Position numbers and translations under genes: made by a program | Shown: positions 1-8,422 of the stretch, piece after piece | Layout of the letters: each line of letters begins with the position of its first letter | How positions within the stretch are numbered: the stretch's first letter is position 1 | Assembly: GCA_032160545.1 (NCBI GenBank) | Contig: JAVHVN010000098.1 | Coordinates: 6,603 to 70,602, forward strand | Direction: 5' to 3' | From: DATGFB01 sp032160545 | Lineage (GTDB): Bacteria; Actinomycetota; Actinomycetes; Mycobacteriales; Jatrophihabitantaceae | Length of the DNA stretch: 64,000 bases | Notes under the pieces: generated by a model | The model's database searches: none | Seen by the model: the letters and a program-made list of their open reading frames with translations, nothing else | What the model was told of the DNA's origin: nothing

Positions 1-139
1 TGGGGGTCGGCGGCGCCGTCCGGCAACCGGCGAGGACCGCGAGGCATACCACCAATGCCAGGGCGATGACGCGTCCCGAACGGGCGTCCTGGCCGCCGCC
101 GTGGCTATTGCGTCGGATCACGCCGCTGCTTCGAATCAC
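1..139 (-). CDS. Lipoprotein, N-terminal part only (runs off left edge)
   Basis: An open frame on the minus strand starts with GTG at 139 and stays open to the window edge (46 codons). The start overlaps the stop of the upstream small membrane gene by four bases (GTGA), the usual coupling here. Residues about 22-40 form a hydrophobic run that ends in a lipobox-like LAGC, so the product is probably exported and lipid-anchored at Cys-39 or so. Beyond the signal only a few residues (RTAPPTP) are in the window. Its function cannot be read. The position beside oxidase assembly genes makes an assembly or copper-related lipoprotein plausible, but that is inference. Confidence 0.5.
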   Translation of the reverse strand, partial: MIRSSGVIRRNSHGGGQDARSGRVIALALVVCLAVLAGCRTAPPTP

Positions 140-366
140 GCCGCGTCGGGATCGGCGTGCCGGTCGGCTGCCTCGACGGACAGATGCACGCGACGGACGA
201 CGAGGACGCCGAGACCGATGAGCAGCGGTCCGCCGAGGCCGACGAACACCCAGCCGACCGCGGAATGCCCGACCAGCGCCAACGGGTAGCCGATCGCGTA
301 ACACAACGCCGTGCCGATCAGCAGCGCGAGCAGCCGACGTTGCGGATGCTCCCCGGTCGCAGCCAT
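136..366 (-). CDS. Small two-helix membrane protein
   Basis: A 76-residue protein starting at ATG 366, with an in-frame GTG at 387 as an alternative. It has two hydrophobic segments separated by a short GHSAVGW turn, then a basic RRVH stretch and a charged tail. This is a typical small inner-membrane hairpin. It is translationally coupled (4-base overlap) to the lipoprotein gene downstream and diverges from the SCO-fusion gene. Its composition resembles the short membrane proteins often found around actinobacterial cytochrome oxidase genes. I do not recognise a named family and assign no function. Confidence 0.5.
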   Translation of the reverse strand: MAATGEHPQRRLLALLIGTALCYAIGYPLALVGHSAVGWVFVGLGGPLLIGLGVLVVRRVHLSVEAADRHADPDAA

Positions 367-503
367 AGCCGGATGGTCGCCCCTCACAGGTGCAATGGCA
401 AGGTCCGCAACCTTGGCACCGCCGGTCGCCGCGCCTACCCTTCGAGCGCGGGGACAGTTGCCGTGGACCCGAGGGGGTTGCCGGGCCCGGGGGGAGGCTG
501 ACC

Positions 504-2246
504 GTGGGCGCTGACATCCACGCCGACCTCGGGCCGCAGCTTCTGGCGTTGCTGCTGCGCTGTCTGCTCTGGACCGCCGCCGGCGCGTTCGCGGTAGGTG
601 TGTCGTTCTCACTGCTCTCGCGTCGAGTGCCCACGATGGCACGTCGTCAGGAGCTGCTTCCGGCTGACCCGACGATCGGGTGCACCGAGCCATCGGCGCG
701 AGCCTTTCTGCGAGTGACGTTCGGCCTGCTGTGGATCGTCGCCGGACTGCTGCAGGCGCAACCCAAGATGCCCGCCGGATTCGTGCCGGACGTGCTGAGC
801 CCTGCGATCGCCTCGGCCCCGCGCTGGTTCGGTGACGTCGTCAGCCCGCTCGTCCGGGCCTGGGAGCGTCATCCGGTGTCGGCCGACACGGTCACGGTGA
901 GCGTTCAGGTCGGAATCGGGCTGCTGCTGATCTTAGGCCGGCGCGGGTTGCTTGCCCGGCTCGGGCCGTGGCTCTCGATCGCATGGTCCGCTGCGGTTTG
1001 GGCTCTCGGCGAGGCGTTCGGTGGGCTGCTGTCCACCGGCGCGTCCTGGCTCTCCGGGGCGCCCGGTGCGGTACTCGCCTATGCCGCCGCTGCCGGCCTC
1101 CTGCTCGCCCCCTGGGAATGGTGGGACCGGGGTGCGGCGCAGTTGACCGCACGGCGCTTCGCCGCCGTTTGGCTGGGGGTCGGGGCGGTGTTGCAGGCCC
1201 TGCCGGCCGAGAAGCAGTGGACGTCGGCCGGCCTCGCCGAGCCGTTCGTGACCGGCTCCTCTCACCCGCAGCCGGCGTTTCTGCTTCAGCCGATCGCGCG
1301 CCTGGCCACGATTGCACACGAGCACCCGGCGGCGGTGAACGCCACGGTCATCGTGCTGCTCGCCGTCACCGCCACGGCACTCTGGCTGAGTGGCCGCACC
1401 GTCGTCGTTGTCGCGGGGCTTGTGCTGTGTGGCCTGACCTGGTGGTTGGGCCAGGACTTCGGGGTGCTCGGTGGCACCGCCACGGACCCGAACTCCGGCT
1501 TACCCCTGGCCGTCCTGCTGGTCTGCGCGTTACCTGCGCTCGCGGCGCACGAAACCACCGTCCCGGCCGAGCCGCCGCAGGTCGCGAGATCGTGGCGCCC
1601 GCCGGCGGGAGTGCTGGCGGCAGTGGTGTCGCTCGCGGTCGGGTTGACGCTCGTCGTGCCCACCGTCCTGGCAAGCAGGATGGGTGGACGAGCCGATGCC
1701 TCGGCGGTTGCGGCGGACAGCAACGGCGGCCTGCACAGGATCCCGCCCCGAGCCGCTGCGCCGTTCACACTCACCGACCAGCGGGGCCAGCAGGTGTCGC
1801 TGTCGACGCTGCGCGGCAGGCTCGTCGTGCTCACCTTTCTCGACCCGGTGTGTACGAGCGACTGTCCGCTCATCGCCAACCAGTTGGCGATCGCTGACGC
1901 TCAGTTGGGTCCGCTCGCCCAGCAGGTTGAGATCGTCGCCATCGACACCAATCCCACCTTCAGCTTCGTCAGTGACGTGCAGGCTTTCACGGACTCGCAC
2001 GGACTCGGGGGCTTCGCCAACTGGCACTTCTTGTACGGGCCGCAGGACCGGGTGCAGGACGTCCTGGCGGCATACGGCGTCTCGGTTGACGTCCCGGTCG
2101 TCGGCATGATCGAGCACAGCGAGGGCATGTACTTCATCGGCGCCGACGGTCGACAACTCGCCTACCTCGATGACGGCGCCGCTGCGCAACTCACCAAGAC
2201 CTATGCCGAGCAGGTAGGCGATGAGATCCGTAGCCTGTTGAAGTGA
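504..2246 (+). CDS. Multi-spanning membrane protein fused to a C-terminal SCO1/SenC copper-chaperone domain
   Basis: The start is taken as GTG 504, preceded by a GGGGGGAGG ribosome site, giving 580 residues. The first 390 or so residues contain about nine hydrophobic segments, including an opening stretch that resembles DoxX-type membrane proteins. A last membrane segment leads into a periplasmic thioredoxin-fold domain (about 420-580) with the SCO signature: DPVCTSDCP (CxxxC) and a downstream copper-ligand histidine in MIEHSEGMYFI. SCO proteins deliver copper to, or reduce, the CuA site of cytochrome oxidase subunit II. SCO proteins usually have a single anchor helix, so this fusion is unusual. 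Its stop overlaps the next gene by four bases (GTGA), and the oxidase operon lies just downstream on the other strand. Confidence 0.8.
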   Translation: MGADIHADLGPQLLALLLRCLLWTAAGAFAVGVSFSLLSRRVPTMARRQELLPADPTIGCTEPSARAFLRVTFGLLWIVAGLLQAQPKMPAGFVPDVLSPAIASAPRWFGDVVSPLVRAWERHPVSADTVTVSVQVGIGLLLILGRRGLLARLGPWLSIAWSAAVWALGEAFGGLLSTGASWLSGAPGAVLAYAAAAGLLLAPWEWWDRGAAQLTARRFAAVWLGVGAVLQALPAEKQWTSAGLAEPFVTGSSHPQPAFLLQPIARLATIAHEHPAAVNATVIVLLAVTATALWLSGRTVVVVAGLVLCGLTWWLGQDFGVLGGTATDPNSGLPLAVLLVCALPALAAHETTVPAEPPQVARSWRPPAGVLAAVVSLAVGLTLVVPTVLASRMGGRADASAVAADSNGGLHRIPPRAAAPFTLTDQRGQQVSLSTLRGRLVVLTFLDPVCTSDCPLIANQLAIADAQLGPLAQQVEIVAIDTNPTFSFVSDVQAFTDSHGLGGFANWHFLYGPQDRVQDVLAAYGVSVDVPVVGMIEHSEGMYFIGADGRQLAYLDDGAAAQLTKTYAEQVGDEIRSLLK

Positions 2247-3358
2247 GCCAGCGCGGATGCATGCGCCGAACTGCGGTCGGTGCGCTGGTCACCGTGCTGC
2301 TCGTCTCCGCGTGTGCGAGCCAGGGCCCCGCCGGTGCGTCTGCCCGATTCGCCGGGCGCGCGGGCGCCACGGCGCTGCCTGCCACCGCCCCGTACCTGTC
2401 GATGACCGGGGGATCGTCCGGTTATGCGGTCTGGCCCAGCGGCGGCTCCTGGGTGCTGCTGCAGACCTCGGACGGGTTCGCGCACGTTGTGAACCGAACC
2501 CCTGTCGGCGTCGATACCGAAGGCGGCCTGATCGGCTCGTTCGGGCCGACCTCGGCCGCGGTGGCGGTCGGCGCGCACGACCGGCTGGTCCGCTCGCCGG
2601 TGCTCGTCGCATCGGGTAACGGCGCCTGGGTGCCGGACGAACTACCGGCTGCGGTCGTCGATGCGCGCGACGCCGTCTCGCTGGCGTCGGGCAAGCTGAC
2701 GGCGGTCACCACCGGCGGCGACGTCGTTGCTCGAACGTCGAGCGGGTGGGCCGTCCTGACCGGCATCGCGTCGCTATCGCCGGCCGCGCGCCTGCGCCTG
2801 GACGGCGTGACCTGGGCCGATGCGACCACCGGTTGGGTGACAGGGCAGGGCCCGGCCGGTCCGGCTATGGCATACCGCACGACGGACGCGGGCCGTACCT
2901 GGGCCGGTGTGCCCGGATCCGCCGGCACCGCCGTCGCCGCGCTCGTTCCGTGCGGTGCGGGAAAGTCATGGCTGATGCCCGTCATCGACGCCGCGGGAAC
3001 CGTCACCGTGTTACGGACCTCCGACGGTGGCATCACCTGGACACGGGGCAGCGCGCTGCACCTCGCCAGCGGCCAACCCGCATGGGCCTGCGCCGGCCCG
3101 CGCATCTGGATGACCGCTCGGGCTTCGGGCAGCGACCGAATCTTCGCGTCGACGGACGGCGGCCGGTCGTGGCTCGATCGCGGCCCGCCGCCGCGTGGTC
3201 TCACTGCTCTTGCGATCACGGGGCCCGGAGTCGGCTTCGCCGCGTCGGCCGGGTCGGTGGCCTCCCTCTGGGCAGTCAGCGACGACGGCACGCACTTCAC
3301 GCCGATCACGCTGCCCGGCTGGGTCGCCACGATCGGGGCCCAGTCAGGCGGCGACTGA
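2243..3358 (+). CDS. Exported lipoprotein with BNR/YCF48-like beta-propeller repeats
   Basis: A 371-residue protein. GTG 2243 overlaps the preceding stop; ATG 2261 is an equally good start and places a short lipoprotein signal directly at the N terminus. The signal is a hydrophobic run ending in VSACAS. The mature part has repeated blades with Asp-box-like signatures, for example TTDAGRTWAG, TSDGGITWTR and STDGGRSWLD. These are typical of sialidase/BNR or YCF48-type propellers that bind proteins or glycans outside the membrane. Such propellers can act in assembly of membrane complexes (YCF48/HCF136 in photosystem II). A role in oxidase assembly is only suggested by the coupling to the SCO fusion gene. 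Confidence 0.75.
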   Translation: MSQRGCMRRTAVGALVTVLLVSACASQGPAGASARFAGRAGATALPATAPYLSMTGGSSGYAVWPSGGSWVLLQTSDGFAHVVNRTPVGVDTEGGLIGSFGPTSAAVAVGAHDRLVRSPVLVASGNGAWVPDELPAAVVDARDAVSLASGKLTAVTTGGDVVARTSSGWAVLTGIASLSPAARLRLDGVTWADATTGWVTGQGPAGPAMAYRTTDAGRTWAGVPGSAGTAVAALVPCGAGKSWLMPVIDAAGTVTVLRTSDGGITWTRGSALHLASGQPAWACAGPRIWMTARASGSDRIFASTDGGRSWLDRGPPPRGLTALAITGPGVGFAASAGSVASLWAVSDDGTHFTPITLPGWVATIGAQSGGD

Positions 3359-3375
3359 CCGGCTGAGGCGTCCGC

Positions 3376-3990
3376 TCAGTGGTTGGGGCTGGCCACGAAG
3401 GACGAAGCGAACGCCGTGAGGATGGCTGCAGCCGCGACCCACGCCCACCACATCCCCACCAGCCGTACCTGCCAGTTGCTCGTCGCGCTGTAGATGTGCG
3501 CGCGACCACGATTGACCATCGCGACAGCGAGGAACACCGTCAGCAGCAGGTGGAAAAGGTTCGCGCCGGCCATCGTGTACACCGTGGAGGAGTACGCGCT
3601 GGTGTCGATGCCGAACGGAAAGGTCACCAGCTGGATCACCTGGATGACGACGTCGATCGCGAGCAGCAGGAGCGCGAGCGCCGTGGCGCCGACGAAGCGC
3701 GCCTCGTTGCCGGCCTGAATGGCGCGCGCTGCCAGGCGGTAGACGACGGCGCTGAGCACCAGGACACCGGTGATCAGCCAGCTGGCCCAGATGGCCGCGG
3801 TGGTCTGGTCCGGGGCGACCCACGCCTTCTGCGTGTTCAGCCCGCGCAGGTAGAAATACGTGAAGACCAGCGACGCGACGAACGCTCCGTCGGCGACGAT
3901 CAGCAGGACGACACCGGTTCGCCAGCGGCGACCGATGTGATTCGGGTCCTCGGTATGCGGCTCCGGCAGACCGATGGTCACGGAGGTCAT
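3376..3990 (-). CDS. ctaE: Cytochrome c oxidase subunit III
   Basis: A 204-residue membrane protein with five hydrophobic helices, matching the short five-helix subunit III of actinobacterial and caa3-type oxidases. Characteristic elements include the N-terminal helix with DGAFVASLVFTYFYLRG and the GANLFHLLLTVFLA segment. Its start overlaps the ctaD stop by four bases (ATGA), so the two are co-translated. Subunit III stabilises the catalytic core of the terminal oxidase in the cytoplasmic membrane. It is the last gene of a minus-strand operon: cupredoxin, ctaC, ctaD, ctaE. Confidence 0.93.
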   Translation of the reverse strand: MTSVTIGLPEPHTEDPNHIGRRWRTGVVLLIVADGAFVASLVFTYFYLRGLNTQKAWVAPDQTTAAIWASWLITGVLVLSAVVYRLAARAIQAGNEARFVGATALALLLLAIDVVIQVIQLVTFPFGIDTSAYSSTVYTMAGANLFHLLLTVFLAVAMVNRGRAHIYSATSNWQVRLVGMWWAWVAAAAILTAFASSFVASPNH

Positions 3991-5942
3991 GACGACCCGC
4001 CTTCCGCGTCCCCGCTGTCATGACCGGACGACCCTGCGCCGACTCCGACCGCGATGTCGCGCGCCTGCTTCGTGTGCAACGAGGACGGGTCGCCCTCGCC
4101 GTAGCCGTACGGGTCGGCGATGACCACTGGCAGCACCTCGAAGTTCTCCAGCGGGATGGGGTTGGGCACCGTCCACTCGAGCGTCTTGCTGCCCCAGGGG
4201 TTCGCGGGCGCGATTGCGCCGTGGCGCCATGAACTGACCACGGCGTACAGCAGCACGAGCATGCCGATGCCGATCGTGTAGGCACCCACGGTGGAGACGA
4301 AATTGCCTGTGCCGAACAGCGAACCGTAGTGCGCGACGCGCCGGGGCTGACCGGCGAGGCCCACCGCGAACATCCCGAGGAAGGTCACGTTGAAACCGAT
4401 CTGCACCAACCAGAAGGAGATCAGGCCCGTTCGCCGGTCGAGCATGCGTCCGGTCATCTTCGGGAACCAGAACGCCAGCGCGCCGATCGCGCCGGTGAGC
4501 CCCGCGCCCATCAGGGTGTAATGGAAATGGGCGGTGACGAACATCGAGCCGTGCAGCGCGTAGTCGGCCGGCACGTCCGAGAGATAGATGCCGGTGACGC
4601 CGCCGATGATGAAGTTCCACAGCATCGCGTACGTGGACATCATCGGCAGCGTGATCCAGACCCGTCCCCGCCAGATGGTGCCGATCACCACGAGGAAGAG
4701 CAGACCCGTGGGTATGGAGATCAATTCCGTCGTGAGCATGAACGGGCCGTTCAGGTCAGGCGCCCAGCCGGAGGCGTACATGTGGTGGGCCCAGACCATG
4801 ATGCTCAGGCCGACGATTCCGACGAGGGCGAGCACCGCGGCGTTGTAGTTGAACAGCGGTTTGCGGGCGAAGACCGGGGTCAGTTCCATCAACGCGGCGA
4901 CCGCGGGCAGAACGATGACATATACCTCGGGGTGACCCATGATCCAGAAGAGGTTGGCGTAGAGCCACCCGCTGCCGCCACCGGTCGCGACGAAGAACTG
5001 AGCACCCGCGCTGCGATCCAGTCCGAGCAGCACCATCGCCGACATGAACATCGGGAACGCGGGGATCGCGAGCCCGACGCTCGCCAGAGTTCCCCAGACG
5101 AAGATCGGTGTGCGGTTCCACGTCATGCCTCGCGCGCGCATCGTCAGGATCGTCGTGGTGATGTTCGCACCGGCGATCGCGCTGGACAGGGCGAAGAGGA
5201 TGATGAACATGAGGTAGGCGTCCATGCCCGGGGGCGCCTGATCGCTCAGCGGCGCATAACCCGACCAGCCGGTCGGGATCCCGCCGAGGAACGCCGCTGA
5301 CACGATGACCGGCAATGCGGCGACGATGAGCCAGAGGCTCAGCGCATTGAGGCGGGGGAAGGCCATGTCCCGTGCACCGATCATGATCGGCACGATGAAG
5401 TTTCCGAACGGGCCGGTCACCATGATGATCGTCGCGACGATCATGATGATTCCGTGCAGGCCGACGACCGCGTTGTAGGTCTGCGGCCCCAAGAAGCCGG
5501 AGTGCGGCGTGACCAGGTCGGTGCGGATCATCATCGCCAGCGCGCCGCCGATACCGAGCATCACCATCGTGACGACCAGGTACTGGATGCCGACGACCTT
5601 GTGATCGGTGGTGAACCGGAAGTACCTGCCTACGCCCTGACCCTTCCCGGCGTAGAACATCTCGTCCTCGTGGGTCTGGTCCTTGCCGAGCATCCATCGC
5701 CACGGACCTCGGAAGGCCCCGATGCCGATCATGAAGCCGATCGCCCACCCGGCCATCGTGATCGTCGTGACCTGGTTCGAGATCATCGGGTCGTCATCGT
5801 GCAGGATGCGATGCGAGACGTACCAGGCGATCGCCGCGAACGCTCCGCCCGTGACGGCTGCCGTGCCGAGATTCAGCCGCCGCATGGCCCCGCCACCCGT
5901 AGGGCTCGCGACCGCGCCGCGCTGGACTACCGCTTCACTCAT
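3987..5942 (-). CDS. ctaD: Cytochrome c oxidase subunit I
   Basis: A 651-residue catalytic subunit of the heme-copper oxidase, which reduces O2 to water and pumps protons. All metal ligands are visible: the heme a histidine in VVGLHGIIM, the A-type GHPEVY motif (CuB histidine, cross-linked tyrosine, proton-channel glutamate), the CuB pair in WAHHMY and the heme histidines in HFHYTLM. The landmark GARDMAFPRLNA is also present. The protein is longer than the usual 530-580 residues because about 120 N-terminal residues add extra hydrophobic segments before the canonical core, which begins near TTDHKVVGIQY. It lies 40 bases after ctaC and overlaps ctaE. Confidence 0.95.
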   Translation of the reverse strand: MSEAVVQRGAVASPTGGGAMRRLNLGTAAVTGGAFAAIAWYVSHRILHDDDPMISNQVTTITMAGWAIGFMIGIGAFRGPWRWMLGKDQTHEDEMFYAGKGQGVGRYFRFTTDHKVVGIQYLVVTMVMLGIGGALAMMIRTDLVTPHSGFLGPQTYNAVVGLHGIIMIVATIIMVTGPFGNFIVPIMIGARDMAFPRLNALSLWLIVAALPVIVSAAFLGGIPTGWSGYAPLSDQAPPGMDAYLMFIILFALSSAIAGANITTTILTMRARGMTWNRTPIFVWGTLASVGLAIPAFPMFMSAMVLLGLDRSAGAQFFVATGGGSGWLYANLFWIMGHPEVYVIVLPAVAALMELTPVFARKPLFNYNAAVLALVGIVGLSIMVWAHHMYASGWAPDLNGPFMLTTELISIPTGLLFLVVIGTIWRGRVWITLPMMSTYAMLWNFIIGGVTGIYLSDVPADYALHGSMFVTAHFHYTLMGAGLTGAIGALAFWFPKMTGRMLDRRTGLISFWLVQIGFNVTFLGMFAVGLAGQPRRVAHYGSLFGTGNFVSTVGAYTIGIGMLVLLYAVVSSWRHGAIAPANPWGSKTLEWTVPNPIPLENFEVLPVVIADPYGYGEGDPSSLHTKQARDIAVGVGAGSSGHDSGDAEGGSS

Positions 5943-5982
5943 GGAGTCCTCCCGTCACCCTGTCGCCGCGGGTCGATGCGCA

Positions 5983-6756
5983 CTAGCTGTGACCGGCCTG
6001 CGTCGTGACCCAGCTGGAGAAGTCCGCGGAGCTCACCACGTGTGCCGAGGTCTCCATGTCGGCGTGCAGGAGCCCGCACAACTCCGCGCACCGGATGTCG
6101 AACACACCGAGCCTGTCCGGCACGACCCGGGTGTCCGTGGTCTCGCCCGGGTTCGCGTCGACCTTCACCCCCAGCTGCACGATCCAGAACGAATGGATCA
6201 CGTCCTTGCTGGTGACGTGGAAGACGACGACCCGGTCCTTCGGCAGGAAGAGCTGGTCGGACTCGACGTTGCCGTTCTGCGGGTAGCTGAATGTCCACAC
6301 CCATTGCTGGCCGGTCACGTTGACGACGAGCGGCGAGGGTGCCGAGCTGGCCGGGTTGGCTACGGCCTGCATCTCGGCAAGGCCCCATACCAGCAGGAAC
6401 ATGCACAGCACGCTGGAGACGACCAACCAGAGGGTCGTCACCGGCCCGTTGGAGCGGATGGCCGGACCGTCTTCGGGGGGTGGCCCCTCACCGCGGTGCC
6501 GCCACTTGAGCAGGCTGTAGAGGACGATCGCCCACACGATGGCGGCGACGGGAGCAGCGGCGATCGAGAAGACGGTCATCGTGTCCTCGACCGCACGCAT
6601 CGTCGGCGATGCCGGCGGGCCCATGATGTGCGAGGGCACGAACGCGAACGCCACCAGGACGACGGTGAGTGCTGTCCAGAGCAGGAAGATGCCGCGTGTC
6701 TCAGGTCGCCGCGACCACCTCCGAGCGCGTACGCCGAACTCGGCGCTCGTAGTCAT
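5983..6756 (-). CDS. ctaC: Cytochrome c oxidase subunit II (CuA subunit)
   Basis: A 257-residue protein starting at ATG 6756, chosen because GAGGAGG lies just upstream; a longer reading frame to 6870 has no such site. Three hydrophobic segments precede the external cupredoxin domain. The domain holds the complete CuA site: the histidine in VIHSFW and the CAELCGLLHADM motif with two cysteines, histidine and methionine. QQWVWTFSYP is the aromatic electron-entry patch. No heme c motif (CxxCH) is present, so this is not a fused caa3 cytochrome c subunit. It accepts electrons from cytochrome c for subunit I and is the likely client of the SCO domain encoded at 504-2246. Confidence 0.94.
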   Translation of the reverse strand: MTTSAEFGVRARRWSRRPETRGIFLLWTALTVVLVAFAFVPSHIMGPPASPTMRAVEDTMTVFSIAAAPVAAIVWAIVLYSLLKWRHRGEGPPPEDGPAIRSNGPVTTLWLVVSSVLCMFLLVWGLAEMQAVANPASSAPSPLVVNVTGQQWVWTFSYPQNGNVESDQLFLPKDRVVVFHVTSKDVIHSFWIVQLGVKVDANPGETTDTRVVPDRLGVFDIRCAELCGLLHADMETSAHVVSSADFSSWVTTQAGHS

Positions 6757-6796
6757 CGCCGTGCCTCCTCTGCGCTCTGACTGCGCCGGCAGCCCG

Positions 6797-7495
6797 TCAT
6801 GTGACGGTGAACGATCCGGACATGTAGCCGCGGGTCGCCATCGGACCGCCGAACTTGGCGTAGTAGCCATCGCCGCAGGGGAACTCGCAGTTCCAGACGT
6901 ACGCGCCGGGGCCGTTGGTGATGAAGGAGAAGGTCACCGAGATCGGGGCGGGATAGTCGGAGCCGGCCGCGGGCTGCGCGTCGTCGGCCTGCGCGGGCAG
7001 CGGAACGCTCACGTACAACGGGTCCTGGTTGGTCGGCGCCGCGTGGATCGTGAACGTGTGGCCGACCGCGTCAGTGTTGGTACCTGTCTCTGACTTGCCG
7101 TTCACCGTCATGGTGCCGTCAACCGTTCCGTGCACCTTCGCGAAGTAGGGATTGGTGATCGTGCCGCCGGTGTCGTACTGGTCGATGGTGACCGTGACGA
7201 GGGAGTGGGCCGGGACCCGCAGATCGGTCGAGGGGCCGTAGCTCACCCAATCCGGGTGGGCGCCGCCGGACTTGCCGTGTTCACCGGCCAAGCTGTCCGG
7301 ATAGGTGGCCAGCTTGAGGAACGCGTGCGGCAGGCTCCCCGTCGATGTCGGCGCGGTTCCGCTCACCACGGCGTTGAGGGGGCTGGCGTTCGGGCCCTGA
7401 CCCGACAGATGCAGGACGGCGCCCATCAGGACAACCACGACGGCACCGCCGAGAAGAGCGCTCGCAACACCAACGAGGGTTCCCCGTGCGGCCAT
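6797..7495 (-). CDS. Membrane-anchored cupredoxin-like protein in the oxidase operon
   Basis: A 232-residue protein with one N-terminal membrane segment and an external domain of beta-rich character. Near the C terminus WNCEFPCGDGYY followed by GGPMATRGYM places two cysteines three residues apart with a downstream methionine. This resembles the CuA loop of subunit II, but the histidine position is occupied by Tyr. A further His (AVGHTFTIHA) lies upstream. It is the first gene of the operon, 40 bases before ctaC, so it is probably an accessory oxidase subunit or copper/electron carrier. I infer this from fold-like features and position. The metal content cannot be decided from sequence alone. 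Confidence 0.6.
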   Translation of the reverse strand: MAARGTLVGVASALLGGAVVVVLMGAVLHLSGQGPNASPLNAVVSGTAPTSTGSLPHAFLKLATYPDSLAGEHGKSGGAHPDWVSYGPSTDLRVPAHSLVTVTIDQYDTGGTITNPYFAKVHGTVDGTMTVNGKSETGTNTDAVGHTFTIHAAPTNQDPLYVSVPLPAQADDAQPAAGSDYPAPISVTFSFITNGPGAYVWNCEFPCGDGYYAKFGGPMATRGYMSGSFTVT

Positions 7496-7767
7496 CGGTC
7501 ACCTCCGCATGCCGAAGAGCTGGTGCCCCCAAGACCGCAGAGTGGCCTCGATCACAGGCAAAGTCAAGAATGCCGGTTGTCGACGCCGTCGGGGCCGCGA
7601 ACGAACTAAATTAAGATCTTGGAGAGGGTGATCGCGGCCGGCCCGGCACAGTTTTCAAAGGATATTCTTAAGTACAGAAAATGACCTTCGGCCCGCGCCC
7701 TATTTGCACCAATTGCGCAGATATTGGTCTCCGCCCGTTTCCCCTTGCCGGAGTAGCGTGCCGCGCC
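7496..7767. promoter_or_regulatory. Divergent promoter region between oxidase operon and TlpA/ctaB genes
   Basis: This 272-base gap is clearly richer in A/T than its surroundings and separates two divergent transcription units. It holds an 8-base palindrome AAGATCTT (7613-7620) and an imperfect inverted repeat TTCT-N7-AGAA (7665-7679). Both are candidate operators but neither matches a regulator site that I can name. No open reading frame of conviction lies here. Confidence 0.35.
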
Positions 7768-8343
7768 ATGAGGCTCCGATCAGGCGCCGTTGCGACCCTC
7801 GTCGCCGCGTTCGCCTGCTTCGGCGTGGCCGGCTGCGCGACGCCGAACCGGTCGGCAACGACCCCCGCCGGGCCCGGCACCGCTGTCGGGGCCCGGCTGT
7901 TCGCCGCTACCCAGCGTCAACCCTTGCCAGCCGTTACCGGACACACGCTGTCCGGCGGTGCCATCGATCTGCGGGCCCTGACCGGGAAGGGCGTCCTGGT
8001 CATCAATGTGTGGGCGTCCTGGTGCGAGAACTGCCGGGAGGAGTCCGCGGCTCTCGCGCAGCTGTCCCGGTCGCTCGGCGCGCGATCCGTTTCGTTCGTG
8101 GGCATCGACGAGCAGGACACGACCTCCGCCGCCCGCGGCTTCGTGGCCACGAGTGGAACCACGTATCCCCATCTGGTCGATCCGGACGGAAAGGTCCTGC
8201 GCAAGTTGGTGCTCCTACCCAGTCTCGGCATTCCCAGCACCTTGCTCGTGGACCAGCACGGAATGATGGCCGCGCGGGTTATCGGCCCGACGACCGCAGC
8301 GCAACTGCAAACGCTCATCAATGAGGTGATCGCTCAACCATGA
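7768..8343 (+). CDS. TlpA/ResA-like thioredoxin-fold lipoprotein
   Basis: A 191-residue protein starting at ATG 7768. The N terminus is a lipoprotein signal ending in GVAGCATP. The thioredoxin-like AhpC/TSA-type domain follows, with the redox motif WASWCENC and the cis-proline region GIPSTLLVD. Proteins of the TlpA/ResA/CcmG group keep cysteines of cytochrome c or of the CuA centre reduced on the outer side of the membrane. Here it is followed 79 bases later by heme O synthase, and it faces the oxidase operon, which supports a role in oxidase maturation. The substrate is inferred. Confidence 0.8.
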   Translation: MRLRSGAVATLVAAFACFGVAGCATPNRSATTPAGPGTAVGARLFAATQRQPLPAVTGHTLSGGAIDLRALTGKGVLVINVWASWCENCREESAALAQLSRSLGARSVSFVGIDEQDTTSAARGFVATSGTTYPHLVDPDGKVLRKLVLLPSLGIPSTLLVDQHGMMAARVIGPTTAAQLQTLINEVIAQP

Positions 8344-8422
8344 CGCGCCCTGAGGGGCATTGACAACGGGGCCACAATCGGCGAATAGCCCGTGATCAAC
8401 GTGCAATTGCGATCAATCACGG

